DNA of 64,000 nt from Sphingobacteriia bacterium (GCA_947456855.1 CANGTR010000003.1:1-64000); one strand, 5' to 3'; numbered from the stretch's first letter, positions 40,125 through 50,158 are shown. Notes: a model not told the origin generated them from the letters alone. Numbers and translations are program-made.

Positions 40125-41702
40125 ATGAAATATAGAATAGCCATTTTTTTAAGTCTTTTTTTGGGGAGTATAGTAATGGTGAATGCCCAGCAACTGGTTT
40201 TTTCGGAGCCTGAAAAAGACGATGCCCGGAACTTAAATTTTGAAATATTGGGCAAAATAGATGGGAAAATACTGATCTATAAAAATGCCAGAGATTTACA
40301 TCAAATGGCAGTTTATGATATGGAAATGAAACTGGTGGACAAACTGAAAATGGATTACCTTACCGAAAAGGGCAAAGTTTTAAGCACCGATTTTATTCAA
40401 TATTCTGATTTTATTTACCTACTCTATCAATTTCAGCAAAAAAATACTGTTTTTGCCATGGCTGTTAAAATTGATGGCAACGGTAAAAAACTAGGCGATC
40501 CAGTTGTATTAGATACAACATCTAATTTGAATTTTAATGTTGATAGCAAAATTTATACTTTCATCAATAGTGAGGATAAGCAAAAAATTGTTGCTTTTAA
40601 AATCAGTACCAAGAATGAAAAAGAACATGCGGTAACTTCTTGCATTTTCGATAAGTCACTTAACTTAATAGAGAAAGTACGTGTTCCTATAAGTATGCCA
40701 GAAAAAAATGATTTTTTAGGAGAATTTGGTGTGGCTAATAATGGGAATATGGTTTGCTTAAGACAATCTGGGACTGGGCAGAATGACAATATTAATAAAG
40801 TTAGCTTATTAATAAAGCCTTTTGGCGCTATCAATTATAAAACAAGTAACCTCCCAATAAACAAGATTTTTTTGGATGATACGAGAGTTAAAATTGACAA
40901 TAGAAATGGGCACTGTATCATCACTTCTTTTTTTAGTAAAATGCGAAGAGGAAATATAGATGGATTGTATTATACATTGTGGGATTTAGAAGGCAATAAG
41001 GAATTATTAAATGCAACTACAACTTTTTCAGAAGAATATCGATCTGATGTGAAAGGTGATGGACCTCAAAAAATGGCGTTTAATGATTTTTTTCTCAAAA
41101 ATTTGATTTTGAGAAAAGATGGCGGGTTTATGATTATTGCCGAAGCGGCCTACGTAACCAATCGAGGAAATACCTTCAATCGATGGGATTATATGAATGG
41201 AAATCCTTTTTTTAATCCATTTGGGGGTGGGTTTATTGGAACTCCAATGAACTATTATCCAATGTATGGGGGAATGGGGTATTATCCTTGGGGAGGCATT
41301 AATAATTTCGGCATGATGGGTAATAATTTGGGTAATAATGTTAATAGATATTATGCAGATAATGTGGCCATCATTTCTTTTGAGCCAGACGGTAAAATGG
41401 AATGGAGTAATGTTATTAGAAAAACGCAATACGATGACAACACAGATAATTTTATTGGCTATGGCCTTGTAAATAGTGGCGATCAGATTCATTTCTTATT
41501 TAATCTTCAAGAAAAAAGAAGCAATGTTTTAACCGATCAAAGTATGATGCCCAATGGTCAAATTGATCGCAATCCAACAATAAAAAATTTAGACAAAGGA
41601 TATGATTTTATGCCAAGGCATATTAAACAAGTTGGATTAAGACAAGCTGTACTGCCTTGTATGTATAGAGGGTATACCTGTTTTGTAAAAGTAGACTTTT
41701 AA
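40125..41702 (+). CDS. Secreted protein of unknown function with Gly/Tyr/Met/Asn-rich segment
   Basis: I do not recognise a named family. The 525-residue product has a signal peptide (MKYRIAIFLSLFLGSIVMVN, then AQQ), a body of beta-rich sequence resembling propeller-type proteins, and a segment at about 355-408 rich in Gly, Tyr, Met, Asn and Phe (FNPFGGGFIGTP, YYPMYGGMGYYPWGG, GMMGNNLGNN). The rest ends YMPRHIKQVGLRQAV-like sequence. It has its own exact -7 box. It is probably exported; an extracellular or envelope role is inferred only from the signal. Confidence 0.8.
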   Translation: MKYRIAIFLSLFLGSIVMVNAQQLVFSEPEKDDARNLNFEILGKIDGKILIYKNARDLHQMAVYDMEMKLVDKLKMDYLTEKGKVLSTDFIQYSDFIYLLYQFQQKNTVFAMAVKIDGNGKKLGDPVVLDTTSNLNFNVDSKIYTFINSEDKQKIVAFKISTKNEKEHAVTSCIFDKSLNLIEKVRVPISMPEKNDFLGEFGVANNGNMVCLRQSGTGQNDNINKVSLLIKPFGAINYKTSNLPINKIFLDDTRVKIDNRNGHCIITSFFSKMRRGNIDGLYYTLWDLEGNKELLNATTTFSEEYRSDVKGDGPQKMAFNDFFLKNLILRKDGGFMIIAEAAYVTNRGNTFNRWDYMNGNPFFNPFGGGFIGTPMNYYPMYGGMGYYPWGGINNFGMMGNNLGNNVNRYYADNVAIISFEPDGKMEWSNVIRKTQYDDNTDNFIGYGLVNSGDQIHFLFNLQEKRSNVLTDQSMMPNGQIDRNPTIKNLDKGYDFMPRHIKQVGLRQAVLPCMYRGYTCFVKVDF

Positions 41703-41711
41703 AATAATTCT

Positions 41712-42695
41712 GTGGTTTTTTTATTTAAAGACAAATCTGTTGTAAATATACTTTTCCTTGTTTTGTTAAGCATTGGGGTACACTTCCATTTTTTTACAAG
41801 CAATCCAGTATTGTTAATTAATACAAATGATGGTGTACTTCCCTTATTGATGCAAAGGTATTTAACCAATATCAATCCTAATTTTTTATTCATTCTTTAT
41901 ATGGCTGCATTATTGATCCAAGCCATTCGACTCAATTTTTTGTTCATTGAAGTTAAACTTTTTCAACAGGCTGATTATACTGTGGCAATGACCTATGTAT
42001 TGCTTTCTGGATTGTTTTTGCCATGGTGTAATATCACGCCAGCTTTATTGGCTAACTTTTTATTGATTTGGTTGGTGATTAAAATCGTTCAATTATACAA
42101 TCAACCCAAACCCAAAGAAGTTTTATTTAATATTGGTATTTTAACTGGCATCTCCATGATTGCGTATCATCCAATTGCTTTGATGATGATGGTAATTGTA
42201 TTTGCTTTGGCAATATTGAGGCCATTTAAATTACAAGAGTGGTTTGTGCTAATAATGGGGATATTGGTTCCTTATTATTTTTTAGGTGCTTGGTTATTTG
42301 TAACGGATCAATTAAATGCCATTATTCAGTATTTACCTGAGTTGGATTTTGAAATTCCAAAATTCATTTTCAATAAAAGTTTTATAATTAGCCTGTCGGT
42401 ATTTGTTGTAAGTTTTTTAGCCGGATTTATTTATTGGCAACAGTTTAACAGCAGATTGGTTATTCAGACAAGAAAAAATTGGTCAGTACTTTTATTGATG
42501 AGTTTGTTCTTAATTGGCGTGCCCTTTGTTTTTAAAAGTGTTGGTTTCGAAGCTAGTTTTATCTGCATTGTTCCAGTATCGGCAATTGTTTCCAATGCAT
42601 TCTCGTATCCAAGACGGCCTATATTCCCTAATTTCCTCTTTTTACTCTTTATTCTTGCAATTGTGTATAATTATTGGGATTTGGTCAATAATTAA
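41712..42695 (+). CDS. DUF6427-like integral membrane protein
   Basis: The 327-residue protein is almost entirely hydrophobic, with about nine predicted helices. It matches the general form of the DUF6427 proteins found across Bacteroidota. Start is GTG at 41712, 9 bases after the preceding stop. Conserved-looking stretches include NDGVLPLLMQRYLTNINPNF and YHPIALMMMVIVFALAILRP. No function is known. It is likely co-transcribed with the secreted unknown gene. Confidence 0.78.
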   Translation: MVFLFKDKSVVNILFLVLLSIGVHFHFFTSNPVLLINTNDGVLPLLMQRYLTNINPNFLFILYMAALLIQAIRLNFLFIEVKLFQQADYTVAMTYVLLSGLFLPWCNITPALLANFLLIWLVIKIVQLYNQPKPKEVLFNIGILTGISMIAYHPIALMMMVIVFALAILRPFKLQEWFVLIMGILVPYYFLGAWLFVTDQLNAIIQYLPELDFEIPKFIFNKSFIISLSVFVVSFLAGFIYWQQFNSRLVIQTRKNWSVLLLMSLFLIGVPFVFKSVGFEASFICIVPVSAIVSNAFSYPRRPIFPNFLFLLFILAIVYNYWDLVNN

Positions 42696-42718
42696 GCACA
42701 GTTTCAATTGTTGATTTG

Positions 42719-42726
42719 TACCTTTG
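42719..42726 (+). promoter_or_regulatory. -7 box (TANNTTTG) of purQ
   Basis: TACCTTTG is an exact match 22 bases before the purQ ATG. Confidence 0.6.
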
Positions 42727-42748
42727 ATCTTCAAAATATATAGAACTC

Positions 42749-43408
42749 ATGAAATTTGGAGTAGTCGTTTTTCCTGGCTCAAATTGCGATAGAGACATGC
42801 AAGATGCATTGCAAAATGATTTGAATAAAGAAGTGATTATGCTTTGGCATAAAGACAAAGATTTATCTGCTTTTACAACAAACGATTGCATCGTTTTGCC
42901 CGGTGGTTTTTCTTATGGAGATTATTTGCGATGTGGAGCAATTGCTCGTTTTAGTCCAATGATGCAATCTGTTATCGAATTTGCCAATCGTGGAGGAAAG
43001 GTATTGGGTGTTTGTAATGGGTTTCAAATATTGTGCGAAAGTGGTTTATTGCCTGGTGTATTGTTGCAAAACGCCAATCAGCAATTTATTTGTAAAAATG
43101 TTTTTATAAAAAACGGAGAGGGGGAAGCATTAAAAATTCCTATAGCTCATGGCGAGGGACGTTTTCATGCAGATGAATCCACTTTAGATCAATTAGAAAA
43201 AAACGATCAAGTCATTTTTAGATATTGTACCCAATTGGGAGAGATCAATGAAATAGCCAATCCAAATGGTGCTGTAAGGAATATTGCTGGCATCCGTAAT
43301 CACAATAACAATGTATATGGTATGATGCCACATCCCGAAAGAGCTACTTCTTCTCTATTGAACAATATCGATGGAAAAAAAGTTTTTGAGATTTTAAATA
43401 TCAACTAA
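42749..43408 (+). CDS. purQ: Phosphoribosylformylglycinamidine synthase, glutaminase subunit
   Basis: The 219-residue class I glutamine amidotransferase begins KFGVVVFPGSNCDRDMQDAL, has FSYGDYLRCGAIARFSPMM, the nucleophilic cysteine in GVCNGFQILCESGLLPG, and the His-Glu pair in MMPHPERAT. It supplies ammonia to PurL in the fourth step of purine synthesis. The separate PurQ implies a small PurL and PurS in this organism rather than the long fused enzyme. It has its own -7 box and sits 11 bases before a DsbD-alpha gene. Confidence 0.95.
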   Translation: MKFGVVVFPGSNCDRDMQDALQNDLNKEVIMLWHKDKDLSAFTTNDCIVLPGGFSYGDYLRCGAIARFSPMMQSVIEFANRGGKVLGVCNGFQILCESGLLPGVLLQNANQQFICKNVFIKNGEGEALKIPIAHGEGRFHADESTLDQLEKNDQVIFRYCTQLGEINEIANPNGAVRNIAGIRNHNNNVYGMMPHPERATSSLLNNIDGKKVFEILNIN

Positions 43409-43419
43409 ACAACATAGCT

Positions 43420-43872
43420 ATGAAAAGAGTGCTTTTTTTGTTATTGGCCTGCTTGCTTTTTTTAAGTGCTCAAAGCCAAATTAAAGATCCGGTAACCTGG
43501 ACGTATAAAGCCAATAAAAAAGCACAAGGAGTTTATGAGGTTGTAATTACTGCAGCTATTCCAAAGCCATGGCATATGTATTCTCAAACTACTCCCTCCG
43601 GGGGGCCAGTGCCTACCAAAATTACTTTCAATAATAATCCATTAATTGCAATAGATGGGAAGTTGAGAGAAACTGGTAAGATGGAAAAAGTGGATGATAA
43701 AGTTTTTGGCGTTAAAGTTTTTTATTATTCTGGAAAAGTAGTTTATGCTCAAGTTGTAAAAGTAAAAGGAGGCTTAAGTACCAATATTTCTGGTACTGTA
43801 AGTTTTATGGTTTGTGACGATACGCAGTGTTTGCCTCCTACTAAGAAAACTTTTGATCTGAAATTGCAATAA
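43420..43872 (+). CDS. Stand-alone DsbD N-terminal (alpha) domain protein
   Basis: The 150-residue exported protein has a signal peptide (MKRVLFLLLACLLFLSAQSQ) and the DsbD alpha-domain fold: WTYKANKKAQGVYEVVITAA, then WHMYSQTTPSGGPVPTKITF. The cysteine pair C132 and C137 in FMVCDDTQCLPP is at the site of the DsbD alpha thiols. It probably hands electrons from DsbD to periplasmic substrates. It is 18 bases upstream of the full dsbD gene. Confidence 0.88.
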   Translation: MKRVLFLLLACLLFLSAQSQIKDPVTWTYKANKKAQGVYEVVITAAIPKPWHMYSQTTPSGGPVPTKITFNNNPLIAIDGKLRETGKMEKVDDKVFGVKVFYYSGKVVYAQVVKVKGGLSTNISGTVSFMVCDDTQCLPPTKKTFDLKLQ

Positions 43873-43890
43873 GCTTACGAAAATTGATAA

Positions 43891-45864
43891 ATGAAAAAAA
43901 GCCTTGTTCTTTTTATTGCAATCTTGATGTTGTCGACATCAATTTTTGCGCAGGAAAAACAACCTGTTCAAATTGCTTTTGGTGCCAATAGAATCAATGA
44001 TTCTATTGTTCATTTAATAGTAAAAACAACCATTGATAAAGGCGCTCAAATCTTTTCTGTAAAAAAAAGAGGGGAGGATGATCCTTTTGTTTCTGCAATG
44101 CAACTTGATAGTACATGTGCTTCTTATCAAATCAATTCGGATACTGCAACAGAGCAAGGAAGCCTTTTACTGGTACCGGAAACCAATGTCAGTAAATCTG
44201 CTTATCGCTTGTTTGCTGATAGTGTAATTTTTATCTTCCCATTGCACATCAATCAAAAAGACAGTGTTTTAATCAAAGGAAAATTTGTTTGGTTGGCTAA
44301 ATCGGACAATGATTTTCCAAGTGGTGAAATTGCTTTCACTGTTCCTTTGCCTCAATCTGAAACGAAAGAAAATAACAATGATGCAGGTGCTGTTGAAGGA
44401 AAATCAATTTGGCAAATATTTCTACTGTGTTTTATTACAGGATTAATTGCCGTTATCACACCATGTGTTTTTCCGTTGATTCCTGTAACAGTTAGTTTCT
44501 TTTTAAAACGAAGCAAAACAAAGGTTGAAGGATTGAGTAATGCGCTTTGGTATTCCTTATCCATCATTTTAATTTATACTATCCCCACATTCATTTTGGT
44601 ATTAATATTTGGCGATGATGTTTTATATCAAATATCTACAAGTGCGGTTTCTAACTTGGTCTTCTTTGCTATCTTCCTTGTTTTTGCCATTTCATTTTTT
44701 GGCGTTTTCGAAATTCAATTGCCCAATAGTTGGGCCAATAAAGCCGATCAAAAAGCAGGCAAGGGTGGTTTAGTGGGTATTTTTTTTATGGCACTTACGC
44801 TGGTAATTGTTTCTTTTTCTTGTACAGGTCCGATAGTAGGCACTTTATTGGGTCAAGCGAGTACTGGTGGAGTTTCATCGGCACCTGTTATAGGTATGTT
44901 GGGTTTTGGTGCCGGTTTGGCTTTGCCTTTTTCTTTATTTGCCTTTTTCCCTACACTATTGCAATCTTTACCAAAAAGTGGCGGTTGGTTAAATTCAGTG
45001 AAAGTATGTTTTGGATTTATTGAATTGGCATTGGCATTAAAATTTCTTTCTAATGTTGATTTGATTTATCATTGGCGCCTTTTAGATAGAGATGTGTTTC
45101 TGGTTTTGTGGATTGTGATTTTTGGTTTAATGGGCGTTTATCTTTTGGGTAAGATCAAATTTTCGCATGATAGTGATTTGCCTTATTTAAGCGTGCCACG
45201 TTTGTTTTTTGCAATCGCAACATTTTCATTTGTAGTGTATTTAATTCCTGGTTTATGGGGTGCACCTCTGCGTCATTTAAGTGGATTCATACCTCCAGAT
45301 GAAACCCAAGACTTCAATTTAGATTTACTCAAATACCAACAAAATAGTCATTCAAATGCGGCTAAAACGGCTTCTTTAGCAGCAGCTCCAAAAAGGCTAA
45401 CGGATAAATTACATGTTCCTTATAACCTTACCGCCTATTTTACTTTAGAGGAAGGTCTAGCTGCAGCAAAAGCATTGAATAAGCCGATCATGCTCGATTT
45501 TACTGGTCATAGTTGTGCCAATTGCCGAAAAATGGAAAAAGAAGTATGGAAAGATCCTGAAGTATTAAAAAGAATGAGGGAGAATTTTGTATTGGTTAGT
45601 TTATATGTAGACGAATCAACAGAATTGCCACTCAATGAGCAATACATTAAAAAGGATGGCGATAAAGTAATTACTGAAGGAGATCGAAATTTAGATTATG
45701 AAATCACTCAATTTGGATTCAACGCACAGCCTTTGTACATGTTTCTAGATGTCAATGGAAAGCCAATTAGTTCCATTAAATATGGGTATAATCCAGATAT
45801 CAACTTGTTCATTAGCCATTTAGACGCGGTTAAAGCAAGTTTTGAAAAAACACCTACCAGATAA
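43891..45864 (+). CDS. dsbD: Thiol:disulfide interchange protein DsbD
   Basis: The 657-residue protein has a signal peptide, an alpha-like domain (about 21-165), a CcdA-type membrane domain with C192 in AVITPCVFPLIPVT and a second cysteine in VSFSCTGPIVGTLLG, and a C-terminal thioredoxin-like domain with CANC in FTGHSCANCRKMEKEVW (about 530-546). It moves electrons from cytoplasmic thioredoxin to the periplasm. The alpha domain lacks the usual cysteine pair; the corresponding strand reads FVWLAKSDNDFPS. The adjacent small DsbD-alpha protein may supply that function. Confidence 0.93.
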   Translation: MKKSLVLFIAILMLSTSIFAQEKQPVQIAFGANRINDSIVHLIVKTTIDKGAQIFSVKKRGEDDPFVSAMQLDSTCASYQINSDTATEQGSLLLVPETNVSKSAYRLFADSVIFIFPLHINQKDSVLIKGKFVWLAKSDNDFPSGEIAFTVPLPQSETKENNNDAGAVEGKSIWQIFLLCFITGLIAVITPCVFPLIPVTVSFFLKRSKTKVEGLSNALWYSLSIILIYTIPTFILVLIFGDDVLYQISTSAVSNLVFFAIFLVFAISFFGVFEIQLPNSWANKADQKAGKGGLVGIFFMALTLVIVSFSCTGPIVGTLLGQASTGGVSSAPVIGMLGFGAGLALPFSLFAFFPTLLQSLPKSGGWLNSVKVCFGFIELALALKFLSNVDLIYHWRLLDRDVFLVLWIVIFGLMGVYLLGKIKFSHDSDLPYLSVPRLFFAIATFSFVVYLIPGLWGAPLRHLSGFIPPDETQDFNLDLLKYQQNSHSNAAKTASLAAAPKRLTDKLHVPYNLTAYFTLEEGLAAAKALNKPIMLDFTGHSCANCRKMEKEVWKDPEVLKRMRENFVLVSLYVDESTELPLNEQYIKKDGDKVITEGDRNLDYEITQFGFNAQPLYMFLDVNGKPISSIKYGYNPDINLFISHLDAVKASFEKTPTR

Positions 45865-45940
45865 TTATGCTGAATAATTGAGCAGCATAAGAAGTAAAAA
45901 AAGGATTGTTGGCAGAACAGCAGATCCACTAGCATTAAAA

Positions 45941-45963
45941 AACCCCCGTTACTCACAGGGGTT
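45941..45963. terminator. Bidirectional terminator between dsbD and sigma factor
   Basis: AACCCC (45941-45946) pairs with GGGGTT (45958-45963) and A/T runs flank both sides, serving the two convergent genes. Confidence 0.7.
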
Positions 45964-45968
45964 CTTTG

Positions 45969-46550
45969 TTAAAGTGCAATTTGTTTTTCGGTCATTATCT
46001 TTCGAAGATTAATAAGTCCGTACCGCATCCTTCCTAAGGCTGTATTAATGCTACAATTGGTGATTTCGGCTATTTCTTTAAAACTCATATTGGCGTAATG
46101 CCTTAATACAATTATTTCTCTTTGTTCTTCAGGTAAAAGGTCGAGCATTTTCCGAACCCTGTTGTGACTTTGACCTTGCATGATTTTTCCATCTGGGGCT
46201 TCTTCGTATACTTGTAATACATCAAAAATTTCATTGTTGTCGCTGGTTTTGATAGCTGGTGTGCGTTTTACTTTTCGAAAATAGTCTACACATAGATTGT
46301 GCGCAATCCTCAATGCCCAAGGTAAAAATTTACCTTCTTCGGTGTAGCGCTTGTTTTTCAGTGTGTCGATTATTTTTATAAACACATCCTGAAAAAGATC
46401 TTCAGCTAAATAAGTGTCTTTCACAAAAAAGAGGATGGAAGAAAATATCTTGTCTTTATAGCGGTAAATAAGTGTTTCAAAGGCATCGGTATCGCCATCT
46501 TGAAAAGCCCGTATCAACTCATTATCAGACGCATGGTCCATTGTTCTCAT
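45969..46550 (-). CDS. ECF-type RNA polymerase sigma factor
   Basis: The 193-residue factor has sigma region 2 (AFETLIYRYKDKIFSSILFF, DLFQDVFIKIIDTLK, HNLCVDYFRKV) and region 4 (LLPEEQREIIVLRHYANMSF, then AEITNCSINTALGRMRYGL). No anti-sigma gene is adjacent. The start is ATG 46550. Conserved solo ECF factors of this type are frequent in Bacteroidota; regulon unknown. Confidence 0.93.
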   Translation of the reverse strand: MRTMDHASDNELIRAFQDGDTDAFETLIYRYKDKIFSSILFFVKDTYLAEDLFQDVFIKIIDTLKNKRYTEEGKFLPWALRIAHNLCVDYFRKVKRTPAIKTSDNNEIFDVLQVYEEAPDGKIMQGQSHNRVRKMLDLLPEEQREIIVLRHYANMSFKEIAEITNCSINTALGRMRYGLINLRKIMTEKQIAL

Positions 46551-46749
46551 CGTTTGGGTTTTTGGGTTAGGATGTTCAAAAAATCAGGATATTGGATAAC
46601 GGTTTTCGAATCGAGAACAAATTAGAATTCTTTTACATTCACAATTGCTTTGTGGAAATCATATTTTCGATCGGCAATGTTATACACATTCTTAAGGGTT
46701 CATTTAAGATACTTATTCTTGTGTTGCTCAACTAAAGCTATAATAATCT

Positions 46750-46757
46750 GTTACTTT
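46750..46757 (+). promoter_or_regulatory. -7 box (TANNTTTG) of uvrA
   Basis: TACTTTTG is an exact match 22 bases before the uvrA ATG. Confidence 0.6.
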
Positions 46758-46779
46758 TGTACCGATAGGACAATTCAAT

Positions 46780-49644
46780 ATGACAACAAAAAAAGTACCT
46801 GAAGCTGGGGTAATAGCCAATACATTAAATGGAGATATTGTTCTTACAGGTGCTAGAACACATAATCTGAAAAATGTTTCTGTTCGTTTTCCTAGGAATA
46901 AGCTCATTGTAGTTACTGGCGTTTCTGGCAGCGGTAAATCATCATTAACCATTGACACCTTATTTGCCGAAGGCCAACGTAGGTATGCGGAAAGCTTGAG
47001 TGCTTATGCAAGGCAGTTCATGGCGAGAATGGTTAAACCTGATGTTGATTATATCAAAGGGCTTTGTCCGGCAATTGCCATTGAACAAAAAGTAATTACC
47101 CGTACTCCCAGAAGTACTGTTGGAAGCATGACAGAGATTTATGATTACTTAAGATTGATGTATGCCAGAATTGGTAAAACAATTTCTCCTGTAACCGGAA
47201 AGCAAGTTAAAAAAGATGATGTAGGCGATGTGATGCATGCAATTACACAATTGAGAGCGGGTGCCAAAGTGATTATGCTGGTTGCTTTTAAGCAACATGC
47301 CAATAGAGCTATCAGAGAAGAGTTGAATATATTAATGCAGAAAGGTTTTTCAAGAATGTACCTTAGGGAATTAGGAACTAAGAAAGATGAATTAAAAGAT
47401 AGCAATAGAGCATTAGGAATTGTAAAACGTATAGAAGAACTTCTTGAACTATCTGACTCTGCTTTAAAAGACCAGGTTTCAAAAGCTGGATCTAGATTCT
47501 TTGTACTCATCGACCGTGTAGTAGTGAAAGATTTTGATGAAGAAGATATACATCGCTTGTCTGATTCGATCGGTACTGCTTTTTATGAAGGTGATGGCGA
47601 AATGAACATTGAAATTGATGCTGCAAAATTGTTGCATTTTAGTAATAAGTTTGAATCTGATGGAATTGTATTTGAAGAACCCTCCCCTAATTTATTTTCA
47701 TTTAATAATCCTTATGGGGCATGCCCTGTATGCGAAGGTTACGGTCAAGTATTAGGAATAGACGCTGATTTAGTAATACCTGATAAACGTTTATCATTGT
47801 ATGAAGGTGCCATTGCACCTTGGAAGGGCGAGAAGCTAGGATGGTGGAAAGAGCAGTTTATTAAAGGAGCTACCAAAATGAGTTTTCCCATCCATAAACC
47901 CATTATGGATTTAACCAAGGAACAATATGATCAATTGTGGAATGGGGGAACTGGTGCACTAGGAATCAATGATTTTTTTAAGGAAGTAGCATCTAATTTG
48001 TACAAAGTTCAATACCGTGTTTTGTTGAGTAGATATAGGGGAAGAACAACGTGTAATGAATGTGAAGGATATCGATTGCGCAAAGAGGCATTGTATGTTA
48101 TGGTGGGCGATAAGCATATTGCTCAACTATGTGAGATGCCTGTTCGTGATCTGCAAATCTGGTTCGATCAATTGGCTATTTCTGAGCATGATGGGCAAGT
48201 TGCAAAAAGAATTTTATTAGAATTACATCAACGCATAAAAACCTTATTAGATGTGGGTTTGGGCTATCTTACTTTAAATAGATTGGCCAATAGTTTAAGT
48301 GGGGGAGAGAGTCAACGCATTCAATTAACCAGAAGTTTAGGAAGTAATTTAACCAACTCCCTATACATATTAGATGAGCCATCCATTGGCTTGCATTCCA
48401 GAGATACTGCCCGCTTAATTCAAGTGTTAAAATCTTTACGCGATTTAGGCAATACTGTGGTTGTGGTAGAGCATGATGAAATGATGATGCGCGAAGCAGA
48501 TCATATCATCGATATGGGGCCATTGGCTTCTCATTTAGGTGGCGAAGTAGTTGCAGCAGGTAATTATGATTTTATCATAAATCATCCGGATAGTTTAACA
48601 GGCAAGTACCTCACTGGCAAATTACGCATCGAAGCTCCTAAGCAAGTTAGAAAATGGATTAGCAGTATTTCTGTTGAAGGTGCAAGGCAAAATAATCTAA
48701 AAGATATAACAGTGGAGTTTCCATTACATGCGCTAACAGTTGTAGCTGGCGTTAGTGGAAGTGGGAAAACAACATTGATTAAACAAATTTTGTACCCTGC
48801 ATTGCAGAAAATCAAGGGAGCTCCTGCAGATAAAGTGGGGCTACATAAAACAATTTCGGGCGATATCGATACAATTAATTTGATCGAAATGATTGATCAA
48901 AACCCAATTGGTAAATCTTCAAGAAGCAATCCCATTACTTATATTAAAGCCTACGATTCTATTAGAGATTTGTATTCGAAACAGGGGCTAGCAAAGATGC
49001 GTGGATTCTTGCCCAAACATTTTTCATTTAATGTAGATGGTGGAAGATGTGATACCTGTAAAGGCGAAGGTGAAACAGTTGTTGAAATGCAGTTCTTAGC
49101 GGATGTGCATCTTACTTGTGAATCTTGCGGTGGGAAGAGATTTAAAGAAGAAGTATTAGAAGTAAAATACAATGGCAAATCCATTTTTGAATTACTGGAA
49201 TTGAGTGTAGACGAAGCCATTGAATTTTTTAAAGAAGAGAAAGCCATTCAAAAATCCATACAGCCCTTACAGGATGTAGGTTTGGGCTATATCAAATTAG
49301 GGCAAAGCAGCGATACATTAAGTGGGGGTGAAGCACAACGTGTAAAATTAGCCAGCTTTTTAGGCAAAGGAAAAGGGATTGGGCATGTACTGTTTATTTT
49401 TGATGAACCAACTACAGGTTTGCATTTTCATGATATTAAAAAACTATTGTCTTCTTTCAATGCATTGATAGAACAAGGTCATTCTTTGATTGTAATTGAA
49501 CACAATACCGATGTACTTAAATCGGCGGATTGGTTAATTGAACTGGGTCCTGAGGCTGGAGATGCAGGCGGGGAGCTGGTTTACGCAGGAGTGCCAGCTG
49601 GTATCAAAAAAAATAAGCGCAGTGTAACTGCGCCTTATTTATAA
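46780..49644 (+). CDS. uvrA: UvrABC excinuclease subunit A
   Basis: The 954-residue damage-recognition ATPase has both ABC modules: Walker A VTGVSGSGKSSLTIDTLFAE and AGVSGSGKTTLIKQILYPAL, signatures LSGGESQRIQL and LSGGEAQRVKL, and zinc fingers including CPVCEGYGQVLG and CDTCKGEGETVVEMQFLADV. It starts the nucleotide excision repair pathway with UvrB. Full length and intact. No uvrB or lexA is nearby. Confidence 0.97.
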   Translation: MTTKKVPEAGVIANTLNGDIVLTGARTHNLKNVSVRFPRNKLIVVTGVSGSGKSSLTIDTLFAEGQRRYAESLSAYARQFMARMVKPDVDYIKGLCPAIAIEQKVITRTPRSTVGSMTEIYDYLRLMYARIGKTISPVTGKQVKKDDVGDVMHAITQLRAGAKVIMLVAFKQHANRAIREELNILMQKGFSRMYLRELGTKKDELKDSNRALGIVKRIEELLELSDSALKDQVSKAGSRFFVLIDRVVVKDFDEEDIHRLSDSIGTAFYEGDGEMNIEIDAAKLLHFSNKFESDGIVFEEPSPNLFSFNNPYGACPVCEGYGQVLGIDADLVIPDKRLSLYEGAIAPWKGEKLGWWKEQFIKGATKMSFPIHKPIMDLTKEQYDQLWNGGTGALGINDFFKEVASNLYKVQYRVLLSRYRGRTTCNECEGYRLRKEALYVMVGDKHIAQLCEMPVRDLQIWFDQLAISEHDGQVAKRILLELHQRIKTLLDVGLGYLTLNRLANSLSGGESQRIQLTRSLGSNLTNSLYILDEPSIGLHSRDTARLIQVLKSLRDLGNTVVVVEHDEMMMREADHIIDMGPLASHLGGEVVAAGNYDFIINHPDSLTGKYLTGKLRIEAPKQVRKWISSISVEGARQNNLKDITVEFPLHALTVVAGVSGSGKTTLIKQILYPALQKIKGAPADKVGLHKTISGDIDTINLIEMIDQNPIGKSSRSNPITYIKAYDSIRDLYSKQGLAKMRGFLPKHFSFNVDGGRCDTCKGEGETVVEMQFLADVHLTCESCGGKRFKEEVLEVKYNGKSIFELLELSVDEAIEFFKEEKAIQKSIQPLQDVGLGYIKLGQSSDTLSGGEAQRVKLASFLGKGKGIGHVLFIFDEPTTGLHFHDIKKLLSSFNALIEQGHSLIVIEHNTDVLKSADWLIELGPEAGDAGGELVYAGVPAGIKKNKRSVTAPYL

Positions 49645-49715
49645 TTTTTTTTATTTCACTTTTACCAAGCTCGATATTGGTGCTTGAATTTATCGATTGA
49701 CAACTGTTGTTTATG

Positions 49716-50138
49716 CTATCTTAATCTATCGGCACTTTTCACCAATTTATCGTCGTTGTAAATAGCTCTTGAAGCAAGCATTAAACAAGCAGGCATTGCG
49801 AAACTTATTAAAGAACCTAAATCGAGATTGGCTTCTGTAAATGTTGATTTCGCATTAAAGTATAAAAAAATCTGAACAATAGATACAACTCCTGTACAAA
49901 GGGTTACAAGCATTTGACGTTTGCGATCTTTGTACATGAATATTGCAATCAATGCTGCAACTGCAATAGCAACAGCAATAATCATGGTAAACACAGTTTG
50001 GTTTGCTGTGAATTCAATCCATTCTTTTACATTGGTGGTTGCATTTAACTTGTTGCCACTAAAAAAAGACAGCTTAAAACTAGCTCCAGCTAATACCGCA
50101 GTAACGATTAACCAAACCGTTTGAATTCTCTGTATCAT
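49716..50138 (-). CDS. DUF4293 family membrane protein
   Basis: The 140-residue protein starts MIQRIQTVWLIVTAVLAGAS, the typical DUF4293 opening, and has four predicted helices. Members are Bacteroidota-specific and lack a known function. It lies downstream of glyA on the same strand, separated by repeat array E. Confidence 0.88.
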   Translation of the reverse strand: MIQRIQTVWLIVTAVLAGASFKLSFFSGNKLNATTNVKEWIEFTANQTVFTMIIAVAIAVAALIAIFMYKDRKRQMLVTLCTGVVSIVQIFLYFNAKSTFTEANLDLGSLISFAMPACLMLASRAIYNDDKLVKSADRLR

Positions 50139-50158
50139 AATATCAATTTAATGTCTTT

